Assembly (NCBI GenBank): GCA_964439835.1
Contig: CAYTPQ010000010.1
Coordinates: 1-64,000 of the forward strand
Source of the DNA: JAGNLM01 sp964439835
Lineage (GTDB): Bacteria; Pseudomonadota; Gammaproteobacteria; JAABTG01
Direction: 5' to 3'
Length of the DNA: 64,000 nt
Part shown: piece by piece, positions 23,338 to 31,233 of the stretch
Position numbering within the stretch: position 1 is the stretch's first letter
Layout: every line of letters starts with the position of its first letter
Notes under the pieces: model-generated
What the model was told of the DNA's origin: nothing
Seen by the model: only the letters and a program-made list of their open reading frames with translations
Database searches by the model: none
Program-made: the position numbers and the translations under genes

Positions 23338-25172
23338 GCCTGCGTCCGGTTCCTGCCCGCTGGTTCCAGGTGCTGGTGCCCCGAACCGACGCGGCCCGGG
23401 TCACAGGCGCCCTGGCCCGCACCGGCGCGGTGGAGGTCGAGGTCGCCGACCGCCGCCAGGTCGCGACCGAGTATGGGGAGTTGGCGGCAGGGCTACAGCG
23501 GTACAGGGAGCACCTGGGACAGTACGCACCCTATTGGGGGAGGGGACAGCTGCGGCACTCCGCGAATCCGACGGCGCCCCAGCAAACGCTGACGCGGGCA
23601 CTCGCGGCGATCGAGAACTGGCGCTCGCAGGCCGACGACCTGATCGCCCGGCTGCAGGCGGCCGAAGAAGAGCGGGCGCGGTTGCGCCTCTGGGAGCGCG
23701 TCCTGGGCTGCGGCGAGGAGCGCACGGTCGACTTCCGGCTGGTGGCCAGAACTGGCCCCGTGCTGGATGCGCTGATGGCCGTCCTGCCGCCCGACACCCT
23801 CCCGCCCGAAGACCGGCGGTGCCTCTCCTTCGTACTGGGTCTCGGCGAGGAGCTCTGCGTCCTCGCTGTGGGCCCGCGGGCCGTGGTCCGGGACCTGACC
23901 GAGCGGGTGCGGGCCCTCAAGGGCCGGATCCTGGAGCGCCCCACCTGGATGGTCGGCACGGCGCGCGAGGTCTCCGCCCTGACCGCGACCCGGGTCCTGC
24001 GCCTGGAGCTGGAGATCCGCCGGCTGTACGCGGAGCTTGACGCCCTGCACGAGGACTGCGGGCTGCCGGAGGCCCTCTCGGACCTGACCTGCCTCGAGTG
24101 GTTCGCGGCCAACGTCGGACCGCTGCCCGCCACCGATCGGCTCGCTTGGGTCACGGGCTGGACCGACGACCTGGACGGCCGACGCCTGCCGGCCGCTTTG
24201 GAGCGGGAGGGCGTGCGCGGCCTGTTCGGCTTTGCAGCCCCGCCCGAGGGTACCCGCCCGCCGCAGTTGCTGCGCAACGCCGCGTGGGTTCGGCCGTTCG
24301 AGATCTTCGCCCGCGCCCTGGGCACGCCCGGCGAGACCGAGGCCGACCCCAGCCCCTGGCTCGCGGTCGTAGCCCCCCTCCTCTTCGGCTACATGTTCGG
24401 CGACTTGGGGCAGGGCCTCGTACTCTTCGGGCTCGGCTGGTGGCTACGCGAACGAGGCTCCATTCCCCGCCTGCTGATGGCGGGCGGACTCTCCGCGGCG
24501 GTGTTCGGACTCCTGTTCGGATCCGTGTTCAGCCGGGAGGACGTCATCCCGGCGCTCTGGTTCTCGCCCATGCACCAGCCACTCCTAGCGCTCGGTTTGC
24601 CACTTGTCTTCGGCGCAGCCTTGCTGGTGCTGGGTCAGGTCCTCAACGCCCTCGAGGCCCTATGGCGCAACGCGCTTCGGCACTGGGTGCTGGCCGAGGG
24701 CGGGCTGTTGGCGGGCTACCTCGGCCTGCTCGGTGGGCTGCTTGACCCGCGGTTCTTCGGTCTCGCGGCCGCGGGGGTCACCTGGCACCTGCTGGGCTTC
24801 GCCGTGCTGCGGGGCCGCCCCGCCGGCCTCCTCGCCGGCCTGGGCACACTGGTCGAGGACGGCATGCGTCTGCTCGTGAACACCGTCTCCTTCTCCCGTG
24901 TGGGGGCCTTTGCCCTTGCCCACGGTGGCCTGTCCGCGGCCGTCGTGACCCTCGCCGATACGGCCGGATCGGAGCTCGGAGCGCTTCTCGTCATGCTGCT
25001 GGGCAACGCCTTGATCATCGCCCTCGAGGGCCTGGTGGTGTCGATTCAGACGACACGGCTCGTGCTCTTCGAGTTCTTCGTACGGTTCCTGCGGGGAGAG
25101 GGCCGTTCATTCCAGCCACTCGCCGCGCCACCTGCCGTCGTCCAAGGGGAGAGCTATGAAAATGCACGCTAA
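23334..25172 (+). CDS. ntpI: V/A-type ATP synthase subunit I (a)
   Basis: Subunit I provides the ion half-channels and the stator. The 612-residue protein begins with MSLRPVPARWFQVLVPR, continues with a soluble N-terminal half (about 1-340) with coiled coils, and ends in a membrane half with about seven hydrophobic segments. The family block PLLFGYMFGDLGQGLVLF is present. An SRVGAFALAHGGLSAAV helix carries the conserved polar region. Near the end come NALIIALEGLVVSIQTTRLVLFEFFVRFLRGEGR and FQPL. The start ATG at 23334 overlaps the previous stop. It overlaps subunit K by 17 bp. Confidence 0.93.
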   Translation: MSLRPVPARWFQVLVPRTDAARVTGALARTGAVEVEVADRRQVATEYGELAAGLQRYREHLGQYAPYWGRGQLRHSANPTAPQQTLTRALAAIENWRSQADDLIARLQAAEEERARLRLWERVLGCGEERTVDFRLVARTGPVLDALMAVLPPDTLPPEDRRCLSFVLGLGEELCVLAVGPRAVVRDLTERVRALKGRILERPTWMVGTAREVSALTATRVLRLELEIRRLYAELDALHEDCGLPEALSDLTCLEWFAANVGPLPATDRLAWVTGWTDDLDGRRLPAALEREGVRGLFGFAAPPEGTRPPQLLRNAAWVRPFEIFARALGTPGETEADPSPWLAVVAPLLFGYMFGDLGQGLVLFGLGWWLRERGSIPRLLMAGGLSAAVFGLLFGSVFSREDVIPALWFSPMHQPLLALGLPLVFGAALLVLGQVLNALEALWRNALRHWVLAEGGLLAGYLGLLGGLLDPRFFGLAAAGVTWHLLGFAVLRGRPAGLLAGLGTLVEDGMRLLVNTVSFSRVGAFALAHGGLSAAVVTLADTAGSELGALLVMLLGNALIIALEGLVVSIQTTRLVLFEFFVRFLRGEGRSFQPLAAPPAVVQGESYENAR

Positions 25173-25512
25173 GTTCGCGATGGCCCTGATGATTGGGCTC
25201 TGGGTGCTGGTGGTGATCGCCGCTTCGGCGCTAATCCTGCCGGAGGTGTGGGCGGCCGAGCAGGCCCAGGCTGCGGCCTTGCGGCTCGACGCCGCCGCCT
25301 GGGGATGGGGCTTCCTGGCCGCCGCGGTCGCCACCGGCATGTCGGCCGCGGGTGCAGGCTACGCGGTGGGAAAGGTCGGCAGCGCGGCGACCGGCGCCCT
25401 GGCTGAAAAGCCCGAGCTGCTTGGCCGCTTGCTGATCCTCATCGGCCTGGCCGAGGGCATTGCCATCTACGGGATCATCATCGCGGTGCTGATCCTGAAC
25501 ACGCTGAAGTGA
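25156..25512 (+). CDS. ntpK: V/A-type ATP synthase subunit K (c-ring proteolipid)
   Basis: This 118-residue proteolipid forms the membrane rotor ring. An N-terminal hydrophobic segment (7-30) precedes the usual two-helix hairpin: GMSAAGAGYAVGKVGSAATGALAEKPE, then LIGLAEGIAIYGIIIAVLIL. The ion-binding carboxylate is E100. The extra N-terminal helix could be a cleaved signal or a third span. Sodium-type c-rings usually carry a Gln in the first hairpin helix; none is visible here, so protons are more likely, but this is inference. The start ATG at 25156 is inside subunit I's last codons. Confidence 0.88.
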   Translation: MKMHAKFAMALMIGLWVLVVIAASALILPEVWAAEQAQAAALRLDAAAWGWGFLAAAVATGMSAAGAGYAVGKVGSAATGALAEKPELLGRLLILIGLAEGIAIYGIIIAVLILNTLK

Positions 25513-25515
25513 CCC

Positions 25516-25812
25516 ATGCGCACCCCGGTCTTCATCGGCGACGAGGTAACGGCGGCCGGCTTCCGACTCGCCGGGGCTGACGCGTGGACAGTCGAGGCAG
25601 GCGCAGAGGAGGCACAGCTCCGGCGCGCCGCCGAGTCCGCGGACCTGGTCCTGGTGACCGCGGCCTTCGCCGCCGCGGTGCCAGAGGCAACGGTCCGGCG
25701 GCTCCTGGCCGCGCCCCGTCCGTTGCTGGTGGTCGTGGAGGACGCCCGGGGCGAGGTGCCGCTGCCTGACGTAGCGGCGCGACTGCGCAAGCAGGTGGGG
25801 GTCGGGGAATGA
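25516..25812 (+). CDS. ntpF: V/A-type ATP synthase subunit F
   Basis: Subunit F binds the central rotor and regulates activity. The 98-residue protein has the Rossmann-like pattern of the family: FIGDEVTAAGFRLAG near the start, DLVLVTAAFAAAVPE in the middle and PLLVVVEDARG toward the end. It lies 3 nt after the c-ring gene and overlaps subunit E by 4 nt. Its length is typical (95-110). Confidence 0.87.
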   Translation: MRTPVFIGDEVTAAGFRLAGADAWTVEAGAEEAQLRRAAESADLVLVTAAFAAAVPEATVRRLLAAPRPLLVVVEDARGEVPLPDVAARLRKQVGVGE

Positions 25813-26423
25813 ACGTCGCAGAACGCGAGCAGGAGCTCCTGGGCCTGGTGCGCGAGTACCGGGAAGGCGAGTGTGCCCGGCTGCTGGAGGCCGCCCTGCG
25901 CGAAGGGGACCGCCTCATCCGGGAGGCCTGGAGGGAGGGCCGCAGGCGCCTGCACCGGGTCGTCACCGAAGAGCGCGAGCGCGCCCGGAGCCGGGTGCGC
26001 AGCGCCGAGGCCGAGCTGAGCACACGCCGTCGCATGCACGAGCAGCGCTCGAACCTGGCCCTGCTGAACGAGGCCTGGGACGGGGTGCAGGCCGAGCTGC
26101 GCCGCCAGTGGACCGACGCGGAAGGCCGCCGGCACTGGGTCGAGCAGGTCCTGGCAGAGGCCGCGGCAAACCTGCCCCCTGGCCGACGCACCCTGGAGTA
26201 CCCGCAGGGCTGGGCCGAGACGGAGCGCAGGGTCGCCCTCGAGGCGCTGACCCTGGCCGACGGCACCCCCCCGGAGCAGGTGGAGAACCCCCACCTGGAG
26301 GCCGGGCTGGTGGTGAGCAGCGGTTACGCCCGGCTCGACGCGAGCCTGCGCGGTCTGCTGGCGGACCGGACGACGGTCGAGGCCCGGCTGCTGGCACTGC
26401 TGGAACGGAGACCCACGCGATGA
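25809..26423 (+). CDS. ntpE: V/A-type ATP synthase subunit E
   Basis: This 204-residue protein has an N-terminal charged coiled coil (REQELLGLVREYREGECARLLEA, continuing RRLHRVVTEERERARSRVRSAEAELS) and a C-terminal alpha/beta head. That is the arrangement of peripheral-stalk subunit E. Within the head the VVSSGYARLDASLRGLL block is typical (often ISGGV or VRIDNT in others). Its length matches the family. It overlaps neighbours F and A by 4 nt on both sides. Confidence 0.86.
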   Translation: MNVAEREQELLGLVREYREGECARLLEAALREGDRLIREAWREGRRRLHRVVTEERERARSRVRSAEAELSTRRRMHEQRSNLALLNEAWDGVQAELRRQWTDAEGRRHWVEQVLAEAAANLPPGRRTLEYPQGWAETERRVALEALTLADGTPPEQVENPHLEAGLVVSSGYARLDASLRGLLADRTTVEARLLALLERRPTR

Positions 26424-28222
26424 GCACGGCAACCACTCACTGGATCAGCGGACCGGTGCTGCGCGCCCGTCCCGACGGCCCCTTCGTCCTGCGCGAGGCG
26501 GTCGAGGTCGGCGGCGAGCGCCTGCTCGGCGAGGTCATCCGGGTCTCGAGCGACGAGATCGTCGTCCAGGTCTACGAGGACACCACGGGGCTGCGCCCCG
26601 GCACGGCCGTCACCGGCACCGGGCGGCCCCTCTCCGTGCGCCTGGGCCCCGCCCTCCTCGGCCGCATCTTCGACGGCCTGCTGCGCCCGATCTGCGACCC
26701 GAGCCAGCCCTACGTGGAGGCCGGGATGCGGGGACTGCAGCCCGCGTACTTCCCGTTCGTGCCTCGCGTCAAGGTGGGCGATTTCGTGGCCGCCGGCGGG
26801 ATCTTCGGCGACATCCAGCCGCCCGAGGGCCCCCCCCAGCACCTGCTCGTGCCGCCCCACGTGCAGGGTGAAGTGGTCAGCCTGGAGCCCGCGGGCGACT
26901 ACTCCGACGACGCCCCCGTCGGCACGGTCCGGGACGAGACCGGCGCGACCCATCCCATCACCATGAGCCACCCCTGGCCGGTGCGCGAGCCCCGGCCCGT
27001 GTCCGCGCGCCTGCCGGCGAACGAGCCCCTGGTGACCGGCCAGCGGATCCTGGACTGCCTGTTCCCAGTCGCCCGCGGCGGCAAGGCCGCCATCCCCGGG
27101 GGCTTCGGCACCGGCAAGACGGTGCTGCTGGAGACCCTCGCCAAGTGGTGCAGCGCCGACATCATCGTCTACGTCGGTTGCGGCGAGCGCGGCAACGAGA
27201 TGGCCGGGATGCTCGAGGAGTTCACCCACCTGGAGGACCCCAAGACCGGGCGGCTCCTGATGGAGCGGACGGTGATGGTCGCCAACACCTCGAACATGCC
27301 GGTCGCCGCGCGCGAGGCCAGCATCTACACCGGCGTGGCCGTGGCCGAGTACTTCCGCGACCAGGGCCTGCACGTGGCGTTGATGGCGGACTCGACCAGC
27401 CGCTGGGCCGAGGCCCTGCGCGAGGTCTCCGGCCGGCTCGGGGAGCTCCCCGGCGAGGCCGGCTACCCCGCCTACCTGAGCAGCCGGCTCGCCGAGTTCT
27501 ACGAGCGCGCGGGGCGCGTGCGCACCCTCGCCGGCGAGACCGGGTCGGTGACCCTGATGGGGGCGGTGAGTCCGCCCTCGGGCGACTTCTCGGAGCCGGT
27601 GACGAGCCACACCACCCGCTACGTGCGCAGCCTGTGGGCGCTGGACGCCCACCGCGCCCACGCCCGCTTCTACCCGGCCATCCACCCCCTGCAGTCCTAC
27701 AGCGTGGTGGCCGAGGACCTGGCCCGGTGGTGGCACGCCCAGGGCTGCACCCGCTGGGAGGTGCTGCGGCGACGCTTCCTGACCCTGCTCGAGGAACAGG
27801 CCCGGCTGGAGCGCATGGCCCGGATCATCGGCAAGGACGCCCTGCCGCTGCGCCAGCGCTACACATTATTATGTGCCGAGCTGGTGAACGAGGCGTTCCT
27901 GCGCCAGTCCGCCCTCTCCGCGCGCGACCGCTTCGCCTCGCCGGCCCGCCAGTCGGCGATGATGCGCACGCTCGGCCTGTTCATCGACCGCGCGGACGAG
28001 CTCGCCGACCTGAACGTTGCGCCGGAGGAGGTCGCGGGGACCGAGGTCTACCGGCGCCTGCTGCGGATGTCCGAGGAGGTCCCCGAGGGCAGCTGGGAGA
28101 AGTTCTCGGCGCTGGCCGACCAGCTCGAGCACACCTTCGGCACGCTGGTCGATCGGGCCCGCGCCGCCGCCCCGGCCGAGACGACCACGGAGGCACGCCA
28201 TGTACGCCAGGCTCACGGTTGA
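26420..28222 (+). CDS. ntpA: V/A-type ATP synthase catalytic subunit A
   Basis: Subunit A holds the catalytic nucleotide site of the V1/A1 head. The 600-residue protein has the beta-barrel N-terminus with VYEDTTGLRPG, and the subunit-A-specific bulge after ARIFDGLLRPI. Walker A is GGFGTGKT (227-234) and YVGCGERGNEMA carries the catalytic Glu. MADSTSRWAEALREVSGRLGE and SPPSGDFSEPVTSHTTR follow. Length is the family norm. A pair of consecutive TTA leucine codons followed by TGT lies at 27866-27874, unlike the GC-rich codon use around it. Its end overlaps ntpB by 23 bp. Confidence 0.97.
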   Translation: MSTATTHWISGPVLRARPDGPFVLREAVEVGGERLLGEVIRVSSDEIVVQVYEDTTGLRPGTAVTGTGRPLSVRLGPALLGRIFDGLLRPICDPSQPYVEAGMRGLQPAYFPFVPRVKVGDFVAAGGIFGDIQPPEGPPQHLLVPPHVQGEVVSLEPAGDYSDDAPVGTVRDETGATHPITMSHPWPVREPRPVSARLPANEPLVTGQRILDCLFPVARGGKAAIPGGFGTGKTVLLETLAKWCSADIIVYVGCGERGNEMAGMLEEFTHLEDPKTGRLLMERTVMVANTSNMPVAAREASIYTGVAVAEYFRDQGLHVALMADSTSRWAEALREVSGRLGELPGEAGYPAYLSSRLAEFYERAGRVRTLAGETGSVTLMGAVSPPSGDFSEPVTSHTTRYVRSLWALDAHRAHARFYPAIHPLQSYSVVAEDLARWWHAQGCTRWEVLRRRFLTLLEEQARLERMARIIGKDALPLRQRYTLLCAELVNEAFLRQSALSARDRFASPARQSAMMRTLGLFIDRADELADLNVAPEEVAGTEVYRRLLRMSEEVPEGSWEKFSALADQLEHTFGTLVDRARAAAPAETTTEARHVRQAHG

Positions 28223-29600
28223 CGACGCGGCCACCCGGGTCGAAGGGCCGCTGCTGTTCCTGCGGCGCACGGTCGACGTCGGCCTGAACGAAGCCGTGGA
28301 GATCCAGGGGGCGGACCGCAGCCTGCGGGTCGGCCGGGTCGCCACCATCGACGACGAGACGGTCACCGTGGAGGTCCTGGACTCCACCGCCGGGCTCGCC
28401 CTGGCGGGCACCCGGGTGCGCTTCTTCGGCCAACCCCTGCGCTTCCAGGTGGGGCCCGGGATCCTGGGGCGGGTGTTCAACGGGGTCGGCCGCGTGATCG
28501 ACGGCGGCCCCCCGCTCGCAGCCTCGCGCACCTTCCGCATCGAGGGCCTGCCGATCAAGCCGATCGCCCGCGAGGCGCCGAAGGACTTCATCGAAAGCGG
28601 CGTCAGCACCATCGACCTGATGAACAGCCTGGTGCGCGGCCAGAAGCTGCCGCTGTTCTCGGGCGGCGGCCTGCCCCACGACCGGCTGGCGGTGCAGATC
28701 GCGACCCACGCCAAGCTCCGGGCCGGCGACACCCGCGACTTCGCCATCGTCTTCGCCGGGATCGGCGTCCCGCACGAGAGCGCCGAGTACTTCCAGCGCG
28801 AGATGGAGGCGAGCGGCGCGCTGGAGCGCACGGCGCTGTTCCTGAACCTGGCGAGCGACTCCAGCGCCCAGCGCCTGCTGACCCCCCGCTACGCGCTGAC
28901 AGCCGCGGAGTACCTGGCCTTCGTCGAGGGCAAGCACGTGCTGGTCATCCTCACCGACATGACCAACTACTGCGAGGCCTTGCGCGAGGTCTCGGCGAGC
29001 CGGGGCGAGATCCCGAGCCGCAAGGGCTACCCGGGCTACATGTACTCCGACCTGGCCACGCTCTTCGAGCGCGCAGGCCGCGTGAAGGGCCTGCCGGGGT
29101 CGCTGACCCAGCTGCCGATCCTGACCATGCCCTCGGACGACATCAGCCACCCGATCCCCGACCTGACCGGCTACATCACCGAGGGCCAGATCGTACTGGA
29201 CCGCGAGCTGCACCGCCGCGGCATCTACCCGCCGGTCAAGGTGCTGCCGAGCCTCTCCCGGCTGATGAAGGACGGTACCGGCGAGGGCTACACCGACCCG
29301 GACCACCCGGCACTCGCCGCCCAGCTCTACGCCGCCTACGCGCGCGCCCAGCAGGCGCGGGTCCTGGCGAGCGTGGTCGGCGACGAAGGACTGTCGGCGG
29401 TGGACCGCAGCTACCTGGAGTTCGGCGAGCAGTTCGAGCAGGAGCTGGTCAACCAGGGCACCGCGCGCACGCTCGAGGACAGCATGGCCGTCGGTTGGGA
29501 GATCCTGAGGGTGCTCCCCGCCAGCGAGCTGCACCGCCTAAGCGACGCGCAGATCGCCGCCCACGTGCGTACGGAGGCGCCGGCCGCGGCGGCGGCGTGA
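28200..29600 (+). CDS. ntpB: V/A-type ATP synthase subunit B
   Basis: Subunit B is the non-catalytic partner of A in the hexameric head. The 466-residue protein starts with the beta-barrel MYARLTVDDAATRVEGP and has the degenerate P-loop region with FSGGGLPHDRLAVQIATHA. Next come FAGIGVPHESAEYF, ILTDMTNYCEALREVS and the conserved GYPGYMYSDLATLFERAGR. MPSDDISHPIPDLTGYITEGQ is also present. The length is normal. GGAGGCACGCC precedes the ATG inside subunit A's end. Confidence 0.97.
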   Translation: MYARLTVDDAATRVEGPLLFLRRTVDVGLNEAVEIQGADRSLRVGRVATIDDETVTVEVLDSTAGLALAGTRVRFFGQPLRFQVGPGILGRVFNGVGRVIDGGPPLAASRTFRIEGLPIKPIAREAPKDFIESGVSTIDLMNSLVRGQKLPLFSGGGLPHDRLAVQIATHAKLRAGDTRDFAIVFAGIGVPHESAEYFQREMEASGALERTALFLNLASDSSAQRLLTPRYALTAAEYLAFVEGKHVLVILTDMTNYCEALREVSASRGEIPSRKGYPGYMYSDLATLFERAGRVKGLPGSLTQLPILTMPSDDISHPIPDLTGYITEGQIVLDRELHRRGIYPPVKVLPSLSRLMKDGTGEGYTDPDHPALAAQLYAAYARAQQARVLASVVGDEGLSAVDRSYLEFGEQFEQELVNQGTARTLEDSMAVGWEILRVLPASELHRLSDAQIAAHVRTEAPAAAAA

Positions 29601-29604
29601 GCCG

Positions 29605-30216
29605 ATGGCCGAGGTCACCCCGACCCGCAGCGCGGTGCTCGACCTCCGGGCCGAGCGCCGGGGCATGGAAGAGGGCTACCGCTTCCTCGACGAGAAGCGG
29701 CTGGTGCTGGCGGCGGAGCTTCTCCGGGAGCTGAACCGGTACGAGGATGCCCTGTCCGCCTACCGCGCCGCCTCCGAGGAGGCCTACCGGTTGCTGCAGC
29801 AGGCCAGTGCGCGCCACGGCCTGGAGGGGTTGCAGGTCTACCCTCCCCTGCGGCCGCGCAACGTCCGGCTCCGGGTGGCGCCTCGGTCGGTGCTCGGCGT
29901 CCAGGTCGAGGACGTGACCCTGGAGGGTTCCTGGGAGACGCCGGTCGCCGTGCTGGCCTCGCCGGAGGGCGAGCGCTGCCGCCAGGCCTTCGCCCGGCTG
30001 CTGCCTCTGGCGGTGCACCTCGGGGCGCTCTGGGGCAACGTCGAGCGCCTGAGCCAGGACTACCTGAAGACCGCCCGCCGGGCGCGGGCCCTGGAGGACG
30101 TCCTGCTGCCCGAGGTGGACCGGACGATCACGGAGGTCGAGGTCGCACTGGAGGACCTCGACCGGGAAGAGGCGGTGCGACTGCGAGGGGGTCGCGCGAT
30201 GCAACCCGAAGCCTGA
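29605..30216 (+). CDS. ntpD: V/A-type ATP synthase subunit D (rotor shaft)
   Basis: Subunit D is the central rotor coiled coil. The 203-residue protein begins with PTRSAVLDLRAERRGMEEGYRFLDEKRLVL, which corresponds to the conserved P-T-(R/K)-x-x-L-x4-L-x-A-x-x-G-x-x-L-L-K-x-K-x-x-x-L pattern. It ends with the antiparallel helix RRARALEDVLLPEVDRTITEVEVALEDLDREE. The typical glycine in the start motif is replaced, but overall shape and length fit. It closes the nine-gene ATPase run; the cupin gene starts 33 nt later. Confidence 0.92.
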   Translation: MAEVTPTRSAVLDLRAERRGMEEGYRFLDEKRLVLAAELLRELNRYEDALSAYRAASEEAYRLLQQASARHGLEGLQVYPPLRPRNVRLRVAPRSVLGVQVEDVTLEGSWETPVAVLASPEGERCRQAFARLLPLAVHLGALWGNVERLSQDYLKTARRARALEDVLLPEVDRTITEVEVALEDLDREEAVRLRGGRAMQPEA

Positions 30217-30249
30217 TCCGGTGCCCCCGCCCCGGGACGGAGACACGTC

Positions 30250-30585
30250 ATGGGTACCGCTCGCATCACGCCGCAGAAGTTCCTCGCCCCCGTCGACAAG
30301 GCGGTGGTCGAGGCCGACTGGGACCGCCGCGGCTTCGGCTGCTTCTGGCACATGGCCCCGGGGGGGCGCAAGTGGATGGACTGCATCCACAAGAGCAACG
30401 CCCTGGTGGTCGTGGTGGACGGCCGTGTGGCCTTCACCGTCGACGGCGAGCGCAACACGCTCGGACCCGGCGACGAGATCCTGATCCCGCGCGGCTCGGT
30501 GCACCACATCGAGAACATGTCCAACGAGAGCAGCCGCTGGCTGTACGGCTTTGACGTCGCGCCCGAGGACGAGGAGGCAGCATGA
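30250..30585 (+). CDS. small cupin-domain protein
   Basis: This 111-residue single-domain cupin has the second cupin motif PGDEILIPRGSVHHIEN; the first motif is degenerate, with HKSNALVVVVDG in its place. Possible metal ligands are the His residues in HHIEN and CIHK. GGAGACA precedes the ATG. It follows subunit D closely and overlaps the next gene by 4 nt, so it is probably in the same transcript as the ATPase or a two-gene unit with the NifX-like gene. Function is unknown; metal or small-ligand sensing is plausible for this fold. Confidence 0.8.
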   Translation: MGTARITPQKFLAPVDKAVVEADWDRRGFGCFWHMAPGGRKWMDCIHKSNALVVVVDGRVAFTVDGERNTLGPGDEILIPRGSVHHIENMSNESSRWLYGFDVAPEDEEAA

Positions 30586-31019
30586 AGATCGCGGTCGGAA
30601 GCCAGAACCGCACGACCGTGACCGAGCACGCGGGGCGCACGCGGAGGTTCGCGGTCTGGCACACCGAGGCCGACTCGGAGCCCGTGCAGGGCGAGTGGAT
30701 CGAGCTGCCCCGGGAGCTCACCTTCCACGAGTTCCGCGGGGAAGGCGCCCACCCGCTCGACGGGGTCGACGTGCTGATCGTGGGCAGCGCGGGCCCGGGG
30801 TTCGCGCGCCGGCTCGCCGCCCGCGGCATCACCGTGGTCCAGACCGCGGAGACCGACCCCCAGAAGGCGGTGCGCGACTACCTCACCGGCACCCTCGCCC
30901 CGGCCGCGGAGCACGACCACCACCACGACCACGATCACCGGCACGCCCACCAGCACCAACACGCGCACGGACACGACCACGGCGAGGGCGGTGGCTGTCA
31001 CGGTTGCGCGAAGGACTGA
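30582..31019 (+). CDS. NifX/NifB-associated (dinitrogenase FeMo-cofactor) domain protein with His-rich tail
   Basis: The first 100 residues match the small NifX/YbxX-like domain that binds iron-molybdenum cofactor precursors: MKIAVGSQNRTTVTEHAG, ending ITVVQTAETDPQKAVRDYL. In other bacteria many such proteins have unknown roles beyond nitrogenase. The C-terminal 36 residues contain 14 His, mostly in an alternating x-His pattern with Asp, and end in CHGC. This is a typical nickel, zinc or cobalt buffering tail. The ATG overlaps the cupin stop (ATGA). No nif genes are in the window, so a metal-handling role is more likely than nitrogen fixation. Confidence 0.82.
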   Translation: MKIAVGSQNRTTVTEHAGRTRRFAVWHTEADSEPVQGEWIELPRELTFHEFRGEGAHPLDGVDVLIVGSAGPGFARRLAARGITVVQTAETDPQKAVRDYLTGTLAPAAEHDHHHDHDHRHAHQHQHAHGHDHGEGGGCHGCAKD

Positions 31020-31082
31020 GCCTTTGAAGGAATCCCCGCGATAGCCTCCGCGCAAGACCCCGGGGCGGTTTCGCGGGAACGT

Positions 31083-31140
31083 ATGCCGCCCGGACGGCGG
31101 CATGTCTACAGGGACGTATTCACGGCGTGTCCCGCGGGAC
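31083..31140. repeat. palindromic element downstream of the ATPase/NifX-like operon
   Basis: Two structures are seen. ATGCCGCC (31083-31090) and GGCGGCAT (31096-31103) form a perfect 8-bp hairpin with a 5-nt loop. GTCCCGCGGGAC at 31129-31140 is a perfect 12-bp palindrome that can also pair with GGGAC at 31111. The motif ACAGGGACGTATTCACGGCGTG between them resembles a dispersed intergenic repeat I recall from gammaproteobacterial genomes. No copy elsewhere in the window was noticed. It may terminate transcription. Confidence 0.5.
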
Positions 31141-31233
31141 CGCACCGGGAGCCTGCCACTCGGCAGAGCGGCGGGCGGTTTCGTGACAGCCGCTGAGAAC
31201 TGGCGTGGGCTCCAATGGCTCGGCGCGGGGGCG

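Noticed and set aside
30900..31010. Short tandem repeat of CAC/GAC codons that looked like a DNA repeat or CRISPR-like pattern
   Set aside because: It encodes the His-rich tail of the NifX-like protein in frame; no spacers or identical repeats.
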